64,000 bases of DNA. Origin: JAGRCP01 sp942490705 (GTDB lineage Bacteria; Chloroflexota; Anaerolineae; Caldilineales; Caldilineaceae). The translations under genes were made by a program, and so were the position numbers. The stretch is from assembly GCA_942490705.1 (NCBI GenBank), contig CALNXY010000005.1, forward strand, positions 1 to 64,000, read 5' to 3'. Positions 1-9,089 of the stretch are shown here, piece after piece; the first letter of the stretch is position 1, and every line of letters begins with the position of its first letter. Below the pieces are notes generated by a model. The model did no database searches, was not told the origin of the DNA, and saw nothing but the letters and a program-made list of their open reading frames with translations.

Positions 1-1053
1 ATTGTTCTTTACGTCAATTATTAGAACATGGTTTCTTTCATGCTGATCCCCATCCTGAATTTATACGGGCGATGAAAGATGGTAGATTAGCTTATCTTGA
101 TTTTGGGGGGATGAGTCGCATTCAACCTTATCAAAGATATGGCTTAATTGAAGCAGTTGTGCATTTAGTTAATCGTGATTTTGATGCTTTTGATTATGTT
201 AAGTTAGATTTCCCGAAACCTGAAACAGATTTAACCCCCATTGTTCCCGCTTTAAGAGACGTTTTTGGTAATGCTTTAGGCTCAAGTGTTGCTGAATTAA
301 ACTTTAAAAGTATTACGGATCAAATGTCAGCCATGATGTATGAATTCCCTTTTAAAGTTCCTGCTTATTATGCCTTGATTTTATGATCAATGGTAACATT
401 GAAGCGTATTGCCATTGGCATTGATCCTAACTTTAAGGTGTTAAGTAAAGCCTATCCTTATGTGGGCCAAACGTTTATTAACTGATCCCTCTCCAGAGTT
501 ACGCGCTTCCTTGAAAGATTTATTATTTAAAGAGGGTAGTTTTCGCTGGAATCGTTTAGAAAATTTAATGAGAAATGCTAAAGATTCTGAAGATTATGAT
601 ATCGATAAAGTAGTAGATCAAGCTACTGACTTTCTCTTGTCTTCACGGGGTGAGTTTATTCGAGAAAGATTAGTTAATGAGATTATTAATGCGGTTGATA
701 TGGTTAGCCGTCGTACTTGGTTTAATCTGTCTACGATGGTACGAGAACAAGTGGGGTTAGCCGTGCAAGAAACCCCTCAAGAATTACAGGATACTAATCA
801 TAGTATGGAGCATTTCCAAAATATATTAAATATCCTACAAAATACCCCAGGATTTGAGCCAATGCGTTTGGTTCCTTTGCTGGTAAAATTGTTAGGAAAA
901 CCGGAAACTCAAACAATGGGTCAAAAAATTGCTGAGGGATTAATGCAAAAATTGGTAGCTCGTTTAATTCGTAACTTACTATTAGAAATAGATCAGCCTA
1001 AAAACAGCAAAGTTGCCACGATTAACTCTCAACAATCTTTACCCGCAGCATGA
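1..1053 (+). pseudogene. ABC1/AarF/UbiB-family atypical kinase, 5' truncated by window edge, frameshifted
   Basis: This is the C-terminal part of an ABC1 (AarF/UbiB/ADCK) protein kinase-like gene. The family supports quinone and lipid metabolism and is present in several copies in cyanobacteria. Reading from base 3, the text gives HADPHP, the family's metal/ATP-binding signature, followed by YLDFGGMS, its DFG-type motif. The frame is broken twice. A TGA at 384-386 sits where an Arg codon (CGA) is expected, and one extra G near 463 moves the reading into the frame that runs on to TGA at 1053. Just after HADPHP the residues PEFIRAM replace the usual PGNLLxAM, explained by lost bases in GGG and TTATTA that cancel out. 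Such compensating homopolymer changes look more like read errors than decay. The family call is firm; whether the gene is dead is not. Confidence 0.85.
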
Positions 1054-1191
1054 GGAAAATAAAATAGATTTCATACCGATATTTCAACTTGTTTAGTCTT
1101 GTTATTTATCTCCTTCCTCACGGTAATTTTAGAGTTAGGACACTTGATAGTACAAAGAAAGGACAAGTGATCAGCATTTATCGCTTCGCTC

Positions 1192-1388
1192 GAAGTCAGA
1201 AGTAGGAAGTCAGAAGTCAGAAGTTTTTTTTAATAATTTAATGGTTAAGACTTTCTACTTCTAGACGTAGAAATTGGGTTTAAGACCCCCGCTACAAATT
1301 TATTTTAGCGGGTTAAAATAAGCGTGGTGAGTCACAATCTCCCACTACATTTTAACTTCTGACTTCACACTTCTGACTTCCTGACTTC
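1192..1388. repeat. Inverted repeat with GAAGTCAGAAGT-type arms, MITE-like
   Basis: The left arm (1192-1225) is a run of GAAGTCAGAAGT-type units. The right arm (1354-1388) is its imperfect reverse complement, built from ACTTCTGACTTC units. Between them lies a second hairpin, CCCGCTA at 1288-1294 pairing with TAGCGGG at 1306-1312. The whole lies in the 409-base gap between the ABC1 gene and the broken Uma2 gene, where I see no coding sequence. The layout suits a non-autonomous mobile repeat or a simple-repeat expansion; no target duplication is evident. Confidence 0.6.
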
Positions 1389-1462
1389 ATGAACCCCAGA
1401 TTAAGCACTCCCTATAATGAAAGTTATCAACCTGACATTCAAAAAGATAGAGGAATTAAACA

Positions 1463-2039
1463 ATGATTGCTAATACTATTAACTTCTATCTTTCTCCTAC
1501 AGAATACCTAGAATGGGAAGAGAAAACAACCCCTTAAACGCCATGAATATATTAATGGGGAAGTTTATGCTATATGACAGGGGGAACGATTATTCATAAT
1601 CATATTACCATTAATGTTACTACGACCTTTAAAATCTCATCTACGGGGTAAAGGTTGTAAAGTACAAATGACAGATGTAAAATTGGGTATTTCTCAACAA
1701 GGTAATTTCTTTTATCCTGATATGATGGTAACTTGTGATGAAAGGGATAAAAAAGAACGTTTAATTATGTATCAAATCCTTGTTTAATTATTGAAGTGTT
1801 ATCCCCTAGTACAGAAGCATTTGATAGAGGATAAGCTTCAAGTATTATCGTCAAATAGATAGTTTAAAAGAATATGTTTTAATTGATTCCCAAAAGATTA
1901 ATGTAACGAAGTATTTAGACTTAATGATAAGGGATTTTGGGAACTTCATCCTTATCAAGAAAATGATGAAATATTCTTACAATCTATTGACTTTTCTTGT
2001 TCTATTTCTTTAATCTATGAAGATATTTTTCGAATTTAA
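1463..2039 (+). pseudogene. Uma2 (DUF820) family protein, multiply frameshifted
   Basis: The text matches the Uma2/DUF820 family, a PD-(D/E)XK nuclease-fold family expanded in cyanobacteria. The ATG at 1463 follows AGAGGAATTAAACA. Pieces across frames read FYLSPTEYLEWEEK, then RHEYINGEVYAMTGGT, then a metal-site region, ending at IYEDIFRI and TAA 2037-2039. At least four frame changes are needed (near 1533, 1573, 1768 and 1830). An intact relative in this window lies at 10609-11208 and shows the same order of motifs. This copy is either decayed or badly sequenced. The family has no settled cellular function. Confidence 0.75.
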
Positions 2040-2056
2040 GGAATAAAATAAACAAA

Positions 2057-2461
2057 TTACTCTTTCAAAATATTAAATCCTGCTTGATAAAAATGTCTAT
2101 CAAAAGTCAAAACTTGATTGATATTTAGTTTCAATATTACTATAAATGATAAACAATCAACTAAACCCCATGTTTTGTCATCATACTGTTTATATAAATT
2201 AAACGCTTCTTGAAATAACTGAGGGTTTAAATTAATGATATTGACATTATCAGAACTGTAAAAGTCTTCAATAATTTTAATCGCTTTAGGTTTAGAATGT
2301 CGGACAACTGCATTACCTTATTCTATCAATACTGCATCAGTTGTAACAAAGGAATTTTGTTCATATTTCATAGATAAATTAATAGCTTGCTCATGATACT
2401 GATCTTGTTCATAAATTAACCCAATTACAAATCCAGTATCAATAAAAATAAGTTCTCTCAT
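2057..2461 (-). pseudogene. PIN-domain (VapC-like) ribonuclease toxin with internal stop
   Basis: Reading back from ATG at 2461 gives MRELIFIDTGFVIGLIY, a PIN-domain start with the first catalytic Asp in IDT. It continues through LIE (second acidic residue), WGLVDC (third) and LTFDRHF (fourth), and ends at TAA 2057-2059, about 134 codons, normal for a VapC-type toxin. One in-frame TAA follows LIE, where relatives have Ile-Gly-Asn (LIEIGNA), so a single small change breaks an otherwise complete gene. PIN toxins cleave RNA and are held by a co-transcribed antitoxin. The gene just upstream on the same strand is the likely partner. Confidence 0.7.
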
Positions 2462-2820
2462 GTTTATAAATGTAACAAAAACTACGAATTATGGTCAAAT
2501 TCTGATGGTTTATCGATTGTATTTTTTTCTTTAATGCTGCCATAATATTCTTCTTGTTATGTTTTAGTTGTTGTTCTTGCGATGAGAGTTTTAATAACTC
2601 AAATTCATCAATATCAGGAACTATCTCTAAGTCTTTTTCATAGTCATAGATGAGCATTCCTAACACATCTAAATAGTCAGATTCCTCTTCTGTCAATTTA
2701 GGTTTATCTCTTAATAATTGATTAACTATTTTTTGAGTTGCTTCTAAATCTTCCTCTGATTTTGATTGGACGAGGAGGAAACTGTTTTAAAAGTTCAATA
2801 TATTCTTTTTGACTATACAT
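2439..2820 (-). pseudogene. HigA-like N-terminal antitoxin, frameshifted, without a visible HTH
   Basis: From ATG at 2820 the translation is MYSQKEYIELLKQFPPRPIK, and after one extra A in a homopolymer it continues SEEDLEATQKIVNQLL and TEEESDYLDVLGMLIYDYE. This is the N-terminal half of HigA-type antitoxins. Relatives normally carry an XRE helix-turn-helix after the ELLK region. Here only about 35 residues follow, and no helix-turn-helix is visible. A second A-run near 2527 leaves two possible ends: TAG at 2482-2484 just before the PIN gene, or the longer frame ending near 2439. The tight spacing to the PIN gene implies one operon. Antitoxin identity is inferred from family and context. Confidence 0.55.
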
Positions 2821-2874
2821 ATTCTTAGCGAAACTACGCTCATTTTGATATTGACTTATTATACATGATCGTAG

Positions 2875-2896
2875 GGGTTTAATAGGTATTAAACCC
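2875..2896. repeat. Palindromic repeat GGGTTTAAT/ATTAAACCC
   Basis: A nine-base stem (2875-2883 with 2888-2896) forms a hairpin between the antitoxin-like gene and the PEP-CTERM remnant. It resembles the first hairpin of the two-hairpin repeats at 8771 and 9810 and is flanked by the same kind of CCCCTACG sequence. It could be a mobile palindrome or act as a terminator. Confidence 0.55.
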
Positions 2897-2908
2897 TTAC
2901 CTCTACTA

Positions 2909-3541
2909 TTATTTCCTTTTTTTTAAGGTCAAAAAAATTCCTAATAAACCCATAAAACCTATTCCTAAAATATTAGATGATTCAGGAACAGATTGGGTAT
3001 TCGTGGCAAATTGAACATCATCATAAACAATAACATCTCCATCATTTGCTGGTTCTATTGTCCTAATAATAGCAATAGCTTCACTGCTAGTAATACCATA
3101 AAAACCCGATTATTAGGGCCAGTTCCAATTAAATTAGGATTATTAACTGTAAAAATTTCTTCGGCAATTACATCACCATTACCATTCAAAAATTGTACTT
3201 GAGTTGGACTATTTGATCCTGAACCAATATTACCTAAATAAAGTCCCGCAGCAGATGATGGATTTTATAGAATAAAATCATAATTTTCTGAAAAACTGTC
3301 ATTAAATCCACCACCAACAAAAACGACTGAACTAATTACATTGGGAGAAGAATTAATATTATTAACGAATAGCTCATCATTGGTTGCTAAACTAACAACA
3401 TTAATTGGTTGGTTATCTCTATGAACAATAGTTAATCCTTCATTGATAAATTCATTTCCTGTTATTACTCCATTACCAGGAGTCAATGAATCAAATTCAC
3501 TCTTAAGTATTCCCAAGTAAAAAAAAATGCTATCAGTAATA
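2909..3541 (-). pseudogene. PEP-CTERM sorting-signal protein, frameshifted
   Basis: The 3' end on the minus strand encodes SVPESSNILGIGFMGLLGIF followed by a basic tail KKRK and stop at 2909-2911. That is a PEP-CTERM signal: a VPEx motif, a membrane helix and a basic end, which in this family is processed by an exosortase. Upstream the text reads as secreted-protein sequence with fragments such as EFDSLTPGNGVITGNEFI and YDDVQFATNTQ. Frame changes are needed near 3265 and 3110. No clear start codon or signal peptide could be placed; the readable part ends near 3541. The function of the mature part is unknown. Confidence 0.65.
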
Positions 3542-3647
3542 TATACGGAACTTGATGTTTTATTTTTATTGTTTTTAAGTATTTACACGGGCTGCAAGAT
3601 TTATCATATATAATTGATCAATAACTGAAACCATATCAAGTCTAAAC

Positions 3648-3905
3648 ATGATCAACATCACCCTTAAACAAGAACAAGAAACATTTATCCAAGAAAAACT
3701 AAACAGTGGAGAATATAAAAACATTGATGAAATCATTACCGCAGCATTATTATTACTACAACAAAAAGATCAGCACTATCAACAATGGGTTAAAGAAACT
3801 CAAGAAAAATTGAATATTGGAATTGAACAATTAGAAAAAGGAGAAGGAATAAACAGCGAAGTAGTAATTAACCGCTTAAAAAATAAAATCAACCACTTAC
3901 GCTAG
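3648..3905 (+). CDS. ParD/CopG-like antitoxin
   Basis: This 85-residue protein begins MINITLKQEQETFIQEKL and continues YKNIDEIITAALLLLQQK. That is a short beta strand followed by two helices, as in ribbon-helix-helix ParD-type antitoxins, with a charged C-terminal tail that would wrap the toxin. It lies 8 bases upstream of a ParE-like toxin gene on the same strand, the usual antitoxin-first order. It would bind the operator and neutralise the toxin. Assignment rests on length, fold pattern and partner. Confidence 0.8.
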   Translation: MINITLKQEQETFIQEKLNSGEYKNIDEIITAALLLLQQKDQHYQQWVKETQEKLNIGIEQLEKGEGINSEVVINRLKNKINHLR

Positions 3906-3913
3906 GAAAATTA

Positions 3914-4210
3914 ATGACTATTTGTGTTATTTCTCCAGAAGCAAGTCGAGACTTAGATGATATTTTTGACTATTTTGCTCAAGTTAGTGTTGATGCAGGA
4001 GAACGTTTTGTCCTAGAATTTGAGAAAAAATGCAACAATTTAAGACAGTTTCCTAAAATGGGACGAAGTTATTCCGAGTTTCAACCCTCTTTGCGAGGGG
4101 TTCCATTGGACAACTATATTATTTTTTATCGTATTATTGATAATGATATAGAAATTATTAGAGTTCTTAGTGCTTATCGGGATCTAAATTCTTTGTTAAC
4201 AGAGGATTAA
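3914..4210 (+). CDS. RelE/ParE-superfamily toxin
   Basis: The 98-residue product starts MTICVISPEASRDLDDIFDY and contains QFPKMGRSY, RGVPLDNYIIFYRI and IEIIRVLSAYRDL. These are the conserved strand and Arg motifs of ParE-type toxins (a plasmid stabilisation/RelE fold). ParE members poison DNA gyrase while RelE members cleave mRNA on the ribosome. The ParD-like partner favours the ParE branch. The gene appears intact and in operon with the preceding antitoxin. Confidence 0.85.
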   Translation: MTICVISPEASRDLDDIFDYFAQVSVDAGERFVLEFEKKCNNLRQFPKMGRSYSEFQPSLRGVPLDNYIIFYRIIDNDIEIIRVLSAYRDLNSLLTED

Positions 4211-4240
4211 TTTTGATGTTTTGATAGTTAACTAATTAAT

Positions 4241-6505
4241 ATGGACAACACCAACCAACCGGACAACAACCCCTTAACCCCACCCCCTGGCAAAAAAATG
4301 GGCGGTGGTTTATCCTTAATAGAAGACTGGGCTAACTACACCCTTTCTGCTGATGGGGTGGACATCTGGAAAACCCTATTTCACAAAAGTGCTTGTTTAT
4401 CTTGCGCGTGGGGAACCGGTGGCCAAAAAGGTGGGTTTACCAATGAAGTCGGGGAAACTCTACAACGGTGTGTTAAAAGTGTCGAAGCAATATCATCGGA
4501 GTTACAACCAGGAATACAACCCCATTTCTTTACACAATATTCCCTCACAGACTTACAACGGTTAACCTCCCACGAAGCAGATAGACTGGGCCGTTTAACC
4601 TTCCCCGTAATTCTACGCAAAGGGGACAGTCATTATCAACCTATCAGTTGGGATGACGTTTATAACATCGTTGAAACAGCATTTAAGAAACCATCTGATC
4701 GCATTGCTTCCTATAGTTCCGGACGCTCATCTAATGAAGCTGCTTATCTCTTACAATTGATGATGCGATCGCTTGGCTCTAATAACTTAGCAGATTGTTC
4801 TGATTTGTGCCATCGTGCTTCAGCAGTGGGGTTAAAAACCGTCTTTGGTACAGGAACATCTTTAGTCAGTTTAGAAAGCTTAAAAGCGTCTGACTGCGTG
4901 GTATTGGTGGGTTCCAATGCACCAGCAAACCATCCTCGTCTGATGAATGAGTTGATAAAAATACGCGATCGCGGGGGAACAGTTATTGTTATCAACCCTG
5001 TAGAAGAAATAGGATTAAAAAAGTTCGCTTCTCCTGCATTTCCTCTTAAGTCTCTCATCCCAGGATCACATATTGCATCCTTATTCTTAAAACCTCATCC
5101 GGGTAGTGATCTCGCTATCTTTGTGGGGATACAAAAATCTCTCATAGAAAGAGGGTTAATACAACAAGATTTCTTAGAAAATTATACGGAAAATTGGCAG
5201 ACAATCATACAACAGTCTCAAGCAACTTCTTGGGACACTATTATAGACACTTGTGGTGTTTCTAAAGAAGACATGGAAACTGCTGCAACTCTCATCAGTA
5301 AAGCAAAAGGTGTGGTTTTTGCTTGGGCCATGGGTATCACTCAACAGTTACATGGAGTGGAAAGTATTTTTAGTATTGCAAACACGGCCTTAATGACCGC
5401 AAATGTGGGAAAATTAGGAGCAGGATTAATGCCCATTCGTGGCCATTCTAACGTACAAGGGTTTGGATCGATGGGAGTCACCAACAACCTGAAAAAAGAG
5501 ATCCAAGAAGCATTAGAAAGGTTATTAGGGCGATCGCTTAATCGTACACCAGGGTATGACGCGCGATCGCTAATAGATGCAGCAGATGCAAACAAGGTAG
5601 ATACTTTGTTATGTTTGGGGGGAAATCTTTATGCGGCAAACCCTGACTTAACCCAAGCAAAACGCGCATTAGGTAACATTGAAACGGTTATCTATCTATC
5701 GACTAAACCCAACTTAGGTCATTTTCATGGCCTCGCAGCAGAAAACACCCTCATTCTTCCTGTGTATGCAAGGTTTGAAAACCCCCATAAAACGACGGTT
5801 GAGTCAGGGAACAATTTTGTTAGGTTGAATAATGAAGGGAAAACTCACTTACAAAATGCTGATCTTGTCTCAGAAGTGGGTTTTATCACAGAATTAGCCC
5901 ATCGTCTCTTAGGAGATAGTCCCGTAGACTGGCGCAAACTGCAAGACACTCGTTATGTGAGAAAACTTATTTCTGAAACCATTCCCGGTTACGAAAAGAT
6001 TGCACATATAGACGAAACTCAAGAAGAATTTACTATTTCAGGACGCATTTTTACTGAACCAAAGTTTCCCACAGCGTCAGGTAAAGCGATGATGCAGGAA
6101 ACACCTTTACCCACCATTACCTTACCGAAACCGCAAGATTTTGGCGTTTCTATGCCCTTTTCTGGGGTTGTGGTTGCTTTAATTACCGGACGCAGTTATC
6201 GTCAACATAATACGGTAGTCTATCGTAACGATGATCCCTATCGGGGTATGCCTCACCGTCATTGTATCTTAATGAATGCTGATGATGTGCAGAAAGCAGG
6301 GTTAAACAATCATCAACGGGTGATTGTGCAAGGAGACGGAGGCAAATTGGACAATATTGAGATTATTTGTGGTGAAATTAAACCAGGTGCAGCGTTAATG
6401 TTCTATCCTGAAGCTAATATTTTGATGAAAGCACATTTAGATAAGCGATCGCAAACCCCTGCTTATAAACGGGTTCCCGTCTTGGTTTACGCTGTTGATG
6501 ATTAG
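4241..6505 (+). CDS. FdhF/YdeP-family molybdopterin oxidoreductase
   Basis: This 754-residue protein matches the FdhF/YdeP group of molybdopterin (bis-MGD) oxidoreductases, related to formate dehydrogenase alpha subunits. Cys52, Cys55 (CLSCAWG) and Cys77 near the N-terminus fit the family's iron-sulfur position. The central region holds the two Rossmann-like halves (SSGRSSNEAAYLLQLMMRSL, LVGSNAPANHPRL, GGNLYAANPDLTQ). The C-terminal molybdopterin-dinucleotide-binding domain has ALITGRSYRQHNTVVYRND and GRVIVQGDGG-like text. The natural substrate of YdeP enzymes is not established; the E. coli protein is linked to acid resistance. The gene is full length, has HIP1 palindromes inside it, and follows the toxin gene by about 30 bases. 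Confidence 0.85.
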   Translation: MDNTNQPDNNPLTPPPGKKMGGGLSLIEDWANYTLSADGVDIWKTLFHKSACLSCAWGTGGQKGGFTNEVGETLQRCVKSVEAISSELQPGIQPHFFTQYSLTDLQRLTSHEADRLGRLTFPVILRKGDSHYQPISWDDVYNIVETAFKKPSDRIASYSSGRSSNEAAYLLQLMMRSLGSNNLADCSDLCHRASAVGLKTVFGTGTSLVSLESLKASDCVVLVGSNAPANHPRLMNELIKIRDRGGTVIVINPVEEIGLKKFASPAFPLKSLIPGSHIASLFLKPHPGSDLAIFVGIQKSLIERGLIQQDFLENYTENWQTIIQQSQATSWDTIIDTCGVSKEDMETAATLISKAKGVVFAWAMGITQQLHGVESIFSIANTALMTANVGKLGAGLMPIRGHSNVQGFGSMGVTNNLKKEIQEALERLLGRSLNRTPGYDARSLIDAADANKVDTLLCLGGNLYAANPDLTQAKRALGNIETVIYLSTKPNLGHFHGLAAENTLILPVYARFENPHKTTVESGNNFVRLNNEGKTHLQNADLVSEVGFITELAHRLLGDSPVDWRKLQDTRYVRKLISETIPGYEKIAHIDETQEEFTISGRIFTEPKFPTASGKAMMQETPLPTITLPKPQDFGVSMPFSGVVVALITGRSYRQHNTVVYRNDDPYRGMPHRHCILMNADDVQKAGLNNHQRVIVQGDGGKLDNIEIICGEIKPGAALMFYPEANILMKAHLDKRSQTPAYKRVPVLVYAVDD

Positions 6506-6528
6506 TACAAAAAAATTATTTTTTTCCC

Positions 6529-6558
6529 TTGACAAACCCACTGTATTTGTTTTATTCT
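6529..6558 (+). promoter_or_regulatory. Possible sigma-70-type promoter
   Basis: TTGACA at 6529-6534 is followed, after about 18 bases, by TATTCT within an AT-rich stretch. It lies in the 296-base gap upstream of the AAA ATPase gene. The remaining gap, including a short ORF at 6571-6762, shows nothing I recognise. The match is by eye only. Confidence 0.35.
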
Positions 6559-6801
6559 AAATAATGATATATGTATCATAATGGAAATATATTCTCAAAT
6601 TTTGAAATTGCACAGATTTCCATTATGAAGCTTACTTTTAATATTTTACGGCTATGGGGCAGGATTTGTCAATCCCTATTCATTAATGATTGTATTAAGT
6701 TAATTGGAAAAACGGGTTCTTTGTTTTGCTTGATGCTGTACCTTAAGGTCAAAATGATTTAGAATCAAATACTTGAGGCTAAGACCAAAAGGAGCAAAAG
6801 A

Positions 6802-8187
6802 TTGAAAGTAAAAGTCAAAAATCTTGGAGTTCTAAAACAAGCAGAGTTTTCATTAGGTGATCTAACAATTATTTGTGGTGGAAATAATACAGGAAAAACG
6901 TACGCAACTTATGCCTTTTTTGGGTTTCTTTTGTTGTGGGAAGAAACTTTTTCGATTGATATTAGTGATGAAAAAATAGATATTTTATTAGATAAAGGAA
7001 CAATTACAATTAACTTATTAGAATATTGGGATAACATTAATACAATTATAGCTGAAGCTTGCGAAAACTATACTCAATTATTACCCAAAGTTTTTGCTTC
7101 TTCAGAAGACTATTTTCAAAAAACAGAATTTAAAATTGAACTTGATGTTAAAGATAACAAATTAGATCAAGGTCATAAACAATCTATCAGTACAGCAAGT
7201 ACCGAATTATTTTTTATTTCTAAAAATACCGAAGATACTGATTTAATTGTTAATCTGTTATCAGAAGAAAAAAATATTGGATTACCCAAAAAAGTTATAA
7301 AAAAAATAATTAGTGATGCCATTAAAGATATTGTTTTTTCACCATTTTTTCCTCGTCCTTTTATTGCTAGTGCAGAAAGAACAGGAACAGCAATTTTTCG
7401 TAAAGAACTGAATTTCGCTCGTAACCGCTTACTCGAAGAAATTAGTCAAACTGATAAAGATATTAACCCCCTAGAACTTTTATCGAAAGGTTATGATGAT
7501 TATGCTTTACCTATAAAAAGTAATGTAGAATTTACTAGAAAAATAGAATCAATTGCCAAACGAAAAAGTTTCATTGTTAATGAATATCCTGAATTAATCA
7601 AGGATTTTACAGATATTATAGGAGGTAGTTATTTAGTTACTGAAATCGATGAACTTTATTATGTTCCAAAAGGGAAAAAAGTCAGACTTTCAATGGATGA
7701 AAGTTCCAGCGCAGTACGTTCCTTATTAGATATTGGTTTTTATATTAAACACCAAGCGCAACGAGGAGACTTATTAATTATAGATGAACCAGAATTAAAC
7801 TTACATCCAGAAAATCAACGGAGGGTTGCACGACTTTTAGCAAGGTTAGTTAATCTTGGTATTGGCATTTTTATTACCACTCATAGTGATTACATTATCA
7901 AAGAATTAAACACCCTCATTATGCTGAATCAAGATAAACCTTATCTGAAAGAACTTGCTAAAGAGGAAGGTTATAGAAAAGAAGAACTTTTAACAACTAA
8001 TCAAATTAAAGTTTATCTAGCTGAACGTACATTAGTAAAATTAGATGGTCATAAAAAAAGAACTCGCTGTTATACTATTATAGAAGCAAATATTACCCCA
8101 GATTTAGGAATTGAGGTTCCAAGTTTTGATACAGCAATTGAAACAATGAACCGTATTCAAGAAGCAATAATCTGGGGAGAGCAATAA
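6802..8187 (+). CDS. RecF/OLD-like AAA ATPase, first gene of a putative two-gene defence system
   Basis: This 461-residue protein is a P-loop ATPase of the ABC/SMC-like AAA_15/AAA_21 type. Walker A is GGNNTGKT (residues 26-33). A signature-like SSSAVRSLLDIG lies near residue 300. Walker B is LLIIDEPELNLHP (Asp328-Glu329), and the switch histidine is in TTHSD (His361). The start is TTG at 6802, supported by GGAG at 6791-6794. No ATG in this frame has a comparable ribosome site. The stop overlaps the next start by one base (TAATG), so the two genes are translationally coupled. ATPases of this type drive many phage-defence systems paired with a nuclease. That role here is inference from pairing and location among toxin-antitoxin genes. 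Substrate is unknown. Confidence 0.8.
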   Translation: MKVKVKNLGVLKQAEFSLGDLTIICGGNNTGKTYATYAFFGFLLLWEETFSIDISDEKIDILLDKGTITINLLEYWDNINTIIAEACENYTQLLPKVFASSEDYFQKTEFKIELDVKDNKLDQGHKQSISTASTELFFISKNTEDTDLIVNLLSEEKNIGLPKKVIKKIISDAIKDIVFSPFFPRPFIASAERTGTAIFRKELNFARNRLLEEISQTDKDINPLELLSKGYDDYALPIKSNVEFTRKIESIAKRKSFIVNEYPELIKDFTDIIGGSYLVTEIDELYYVPKGKKVRLSMDESSSAVRSLLDIGFYIKHQAQRGDLLIIDEPELNLHPENQRRVARLLARLVNLGIGIFITTHSDYIIKELNTLIMLNQDKPYLKELAKEEGYRKEELLTTNQIKVYLAERTLVKLDGHKKRTRCYTIIEANITPDLGIEVPSFDTAIETMNRIQEAIIWGEQ

Positions 8188-8753
8188 TGGTATATAGTTC
8201 GGATGATTTGAATATTCTTGATGAAATGATTCAAGATGAAGCAAGGATTCAATTGACAGATAATCACGGAAAAAAGCAAGTGATCTTACCTGAAGTTCAA
8301 GGTAAATATGAGATAACCATTAGAAATGTTCCTGAAAATACGATTGTTATTGATCCAGAGAAATTTGAATCACCTAAAACAATCTTTAAAGGAGATAAAG
8401 GGGAGTGTAAAAGGGCTGATTATATTATAATTTCTCACGAAAACAAGAAGAAAATCATTATTATTCTTGAAATGAAAGCAGGTAAAGCTACTGAAAAAGA
8501 AGTAATTAAACAACTTAAAGGTGCAGAATGTTTTGTATATTATTTTCAAAAAATTGGTAAGTCATTTTGGGGAAACTCTAGCTTTCTTAATGGATATAAG
8601 TATCGATTTATTAGTATTAAACAGATTAAAGTAAACAAACAGCCAACTAGAGGAAAAAAAGATCCTAAAACTCATGATCGTCCTGAAAATATGTTAAAAA
8701 TTGCTTATCAAAAAACCTTTGAATTTAATAAATTAATTGGTAAATTGTCATAA
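8187..8753 (+). CDS. PD-(D/E)XK nuclease-like protein coupled to the AAA ATPase
   Basis: This 188-residue protein is not of a family I can name. Its middle reads GECKRADYIII then, after about 14 residues, IIIILEMKAGK and then VIKQLKGAECFVYY. The spacing Asp78 ... Glu95-x-Lys97, each on a hydrophobic strand and followed by a helix, fits the core of PD-(D/E)XK nucleases. The N-terminus is acidic and helical, and the C-terminus is Lys-rich. The start overlaps the ATPase stop by one base. I infer a nuclease effector controlled by the ATPase; a structural rather than catalytic role is possible. Confidence 0.6.
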   Translation: MVYSSDDLNILDEMIQDEARIQLTDNHGKKQVILPEVQGKYEITIRNVPENTIVIDPEKFESPKTIFKGDKGECKRADYIIISHENKKKIIIILEMKAGKATEKEVIKQLKGAECFVYYFQKIGKSFWGNSSFLNGYKYRFISIKQIKVNKQPTRGKKDPKTHDRPENMLKIAYQKTFEFNKLIGKLS

Positions 8754-8770
8754 ATATGTTTAACGTTTTT

Positions 8771-8841
8771 GGGTTTAACACTGTTAAACCCCTACGGGAC
8801 ATCCAATTTATCTATTGTAGGGGCATAATAATATTATGCCC
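8771..8841. repeat. Two-hairpin dispersed repeat, copy 1
   Basis: Two palindromes stand in tandem: GGGTTTAACA (8771-8780) with TGTTAAACCC (8782-8791), then GGGCATAAT (8821-8829) with ATTATGCCC (8833-8841). They are joined by CTACGGGACATCCAATTTAT. A near-identical copy is at 9810-9893 and partial copies are near 2875 and 10557, always between genes. This looks like a family of small mobile palindromic repeats. Confidence 0.75.
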
Positions 8842-8867
8842 ATCTCCTCTATCGATAGGATAATGCC

Positions 8868-9089
8868 ATGTCAAACACCTATGAAGCTATTTATGAAAAT
8901 GGTCAAATAAAATGGTTAACAGACGCACCATCTGTTACATCAGCCCGTATTATAGTAACATTCTTAGAAGAAACGACAGTATCATCAAAACATCGAACTC
9001 CCTCAGCAAAAATTGCAGGTAAAGGAAAAACATTAGGTGATATTATTAATCCTATCGTAGATGATCAAGACTGGGAATGTCTGAAATAA
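8868..9089 (+). CDS. Antitoxin-like small protein upstream of a VapC remnant
   Basis: The 73-residue protein begins MSNTYEAIYENGQIKWL. The YEAIYENG pattern is that of short AF2212/VapB-type antitoxins, an N-terminal beta dimerisation segment, while the C-terminal half (IAGKGKTLGDIINPIVDDQDW) is the part that would contact a PIN toxin. Its end overlaps the start of the VapC fragment by 13 bases, typical of such operons. Because the downstream toxin is broken, this antitoxin is now probably an orphan. Confidence 0.65.
   Translation: MSNTYEAIYENGQIKWLTDAPSVTSARIIVTFLEETTVSSKHRTPSAKIAGKGKTLGDIINPIVDDQDWECLK

Noticed and set aside
1190..1390. Possible CRISPR array because of repeated GAAGTCAGAAGT
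   Set aside because: Units are short, adjacent and irregular, with no spacers of constant length, and no cas genes are seen.
6571..6762. 63-residue open frame upstream of the AAA ATPase
   Set aside because: No ribosome site and no recognised sequence; more likely a leader region.
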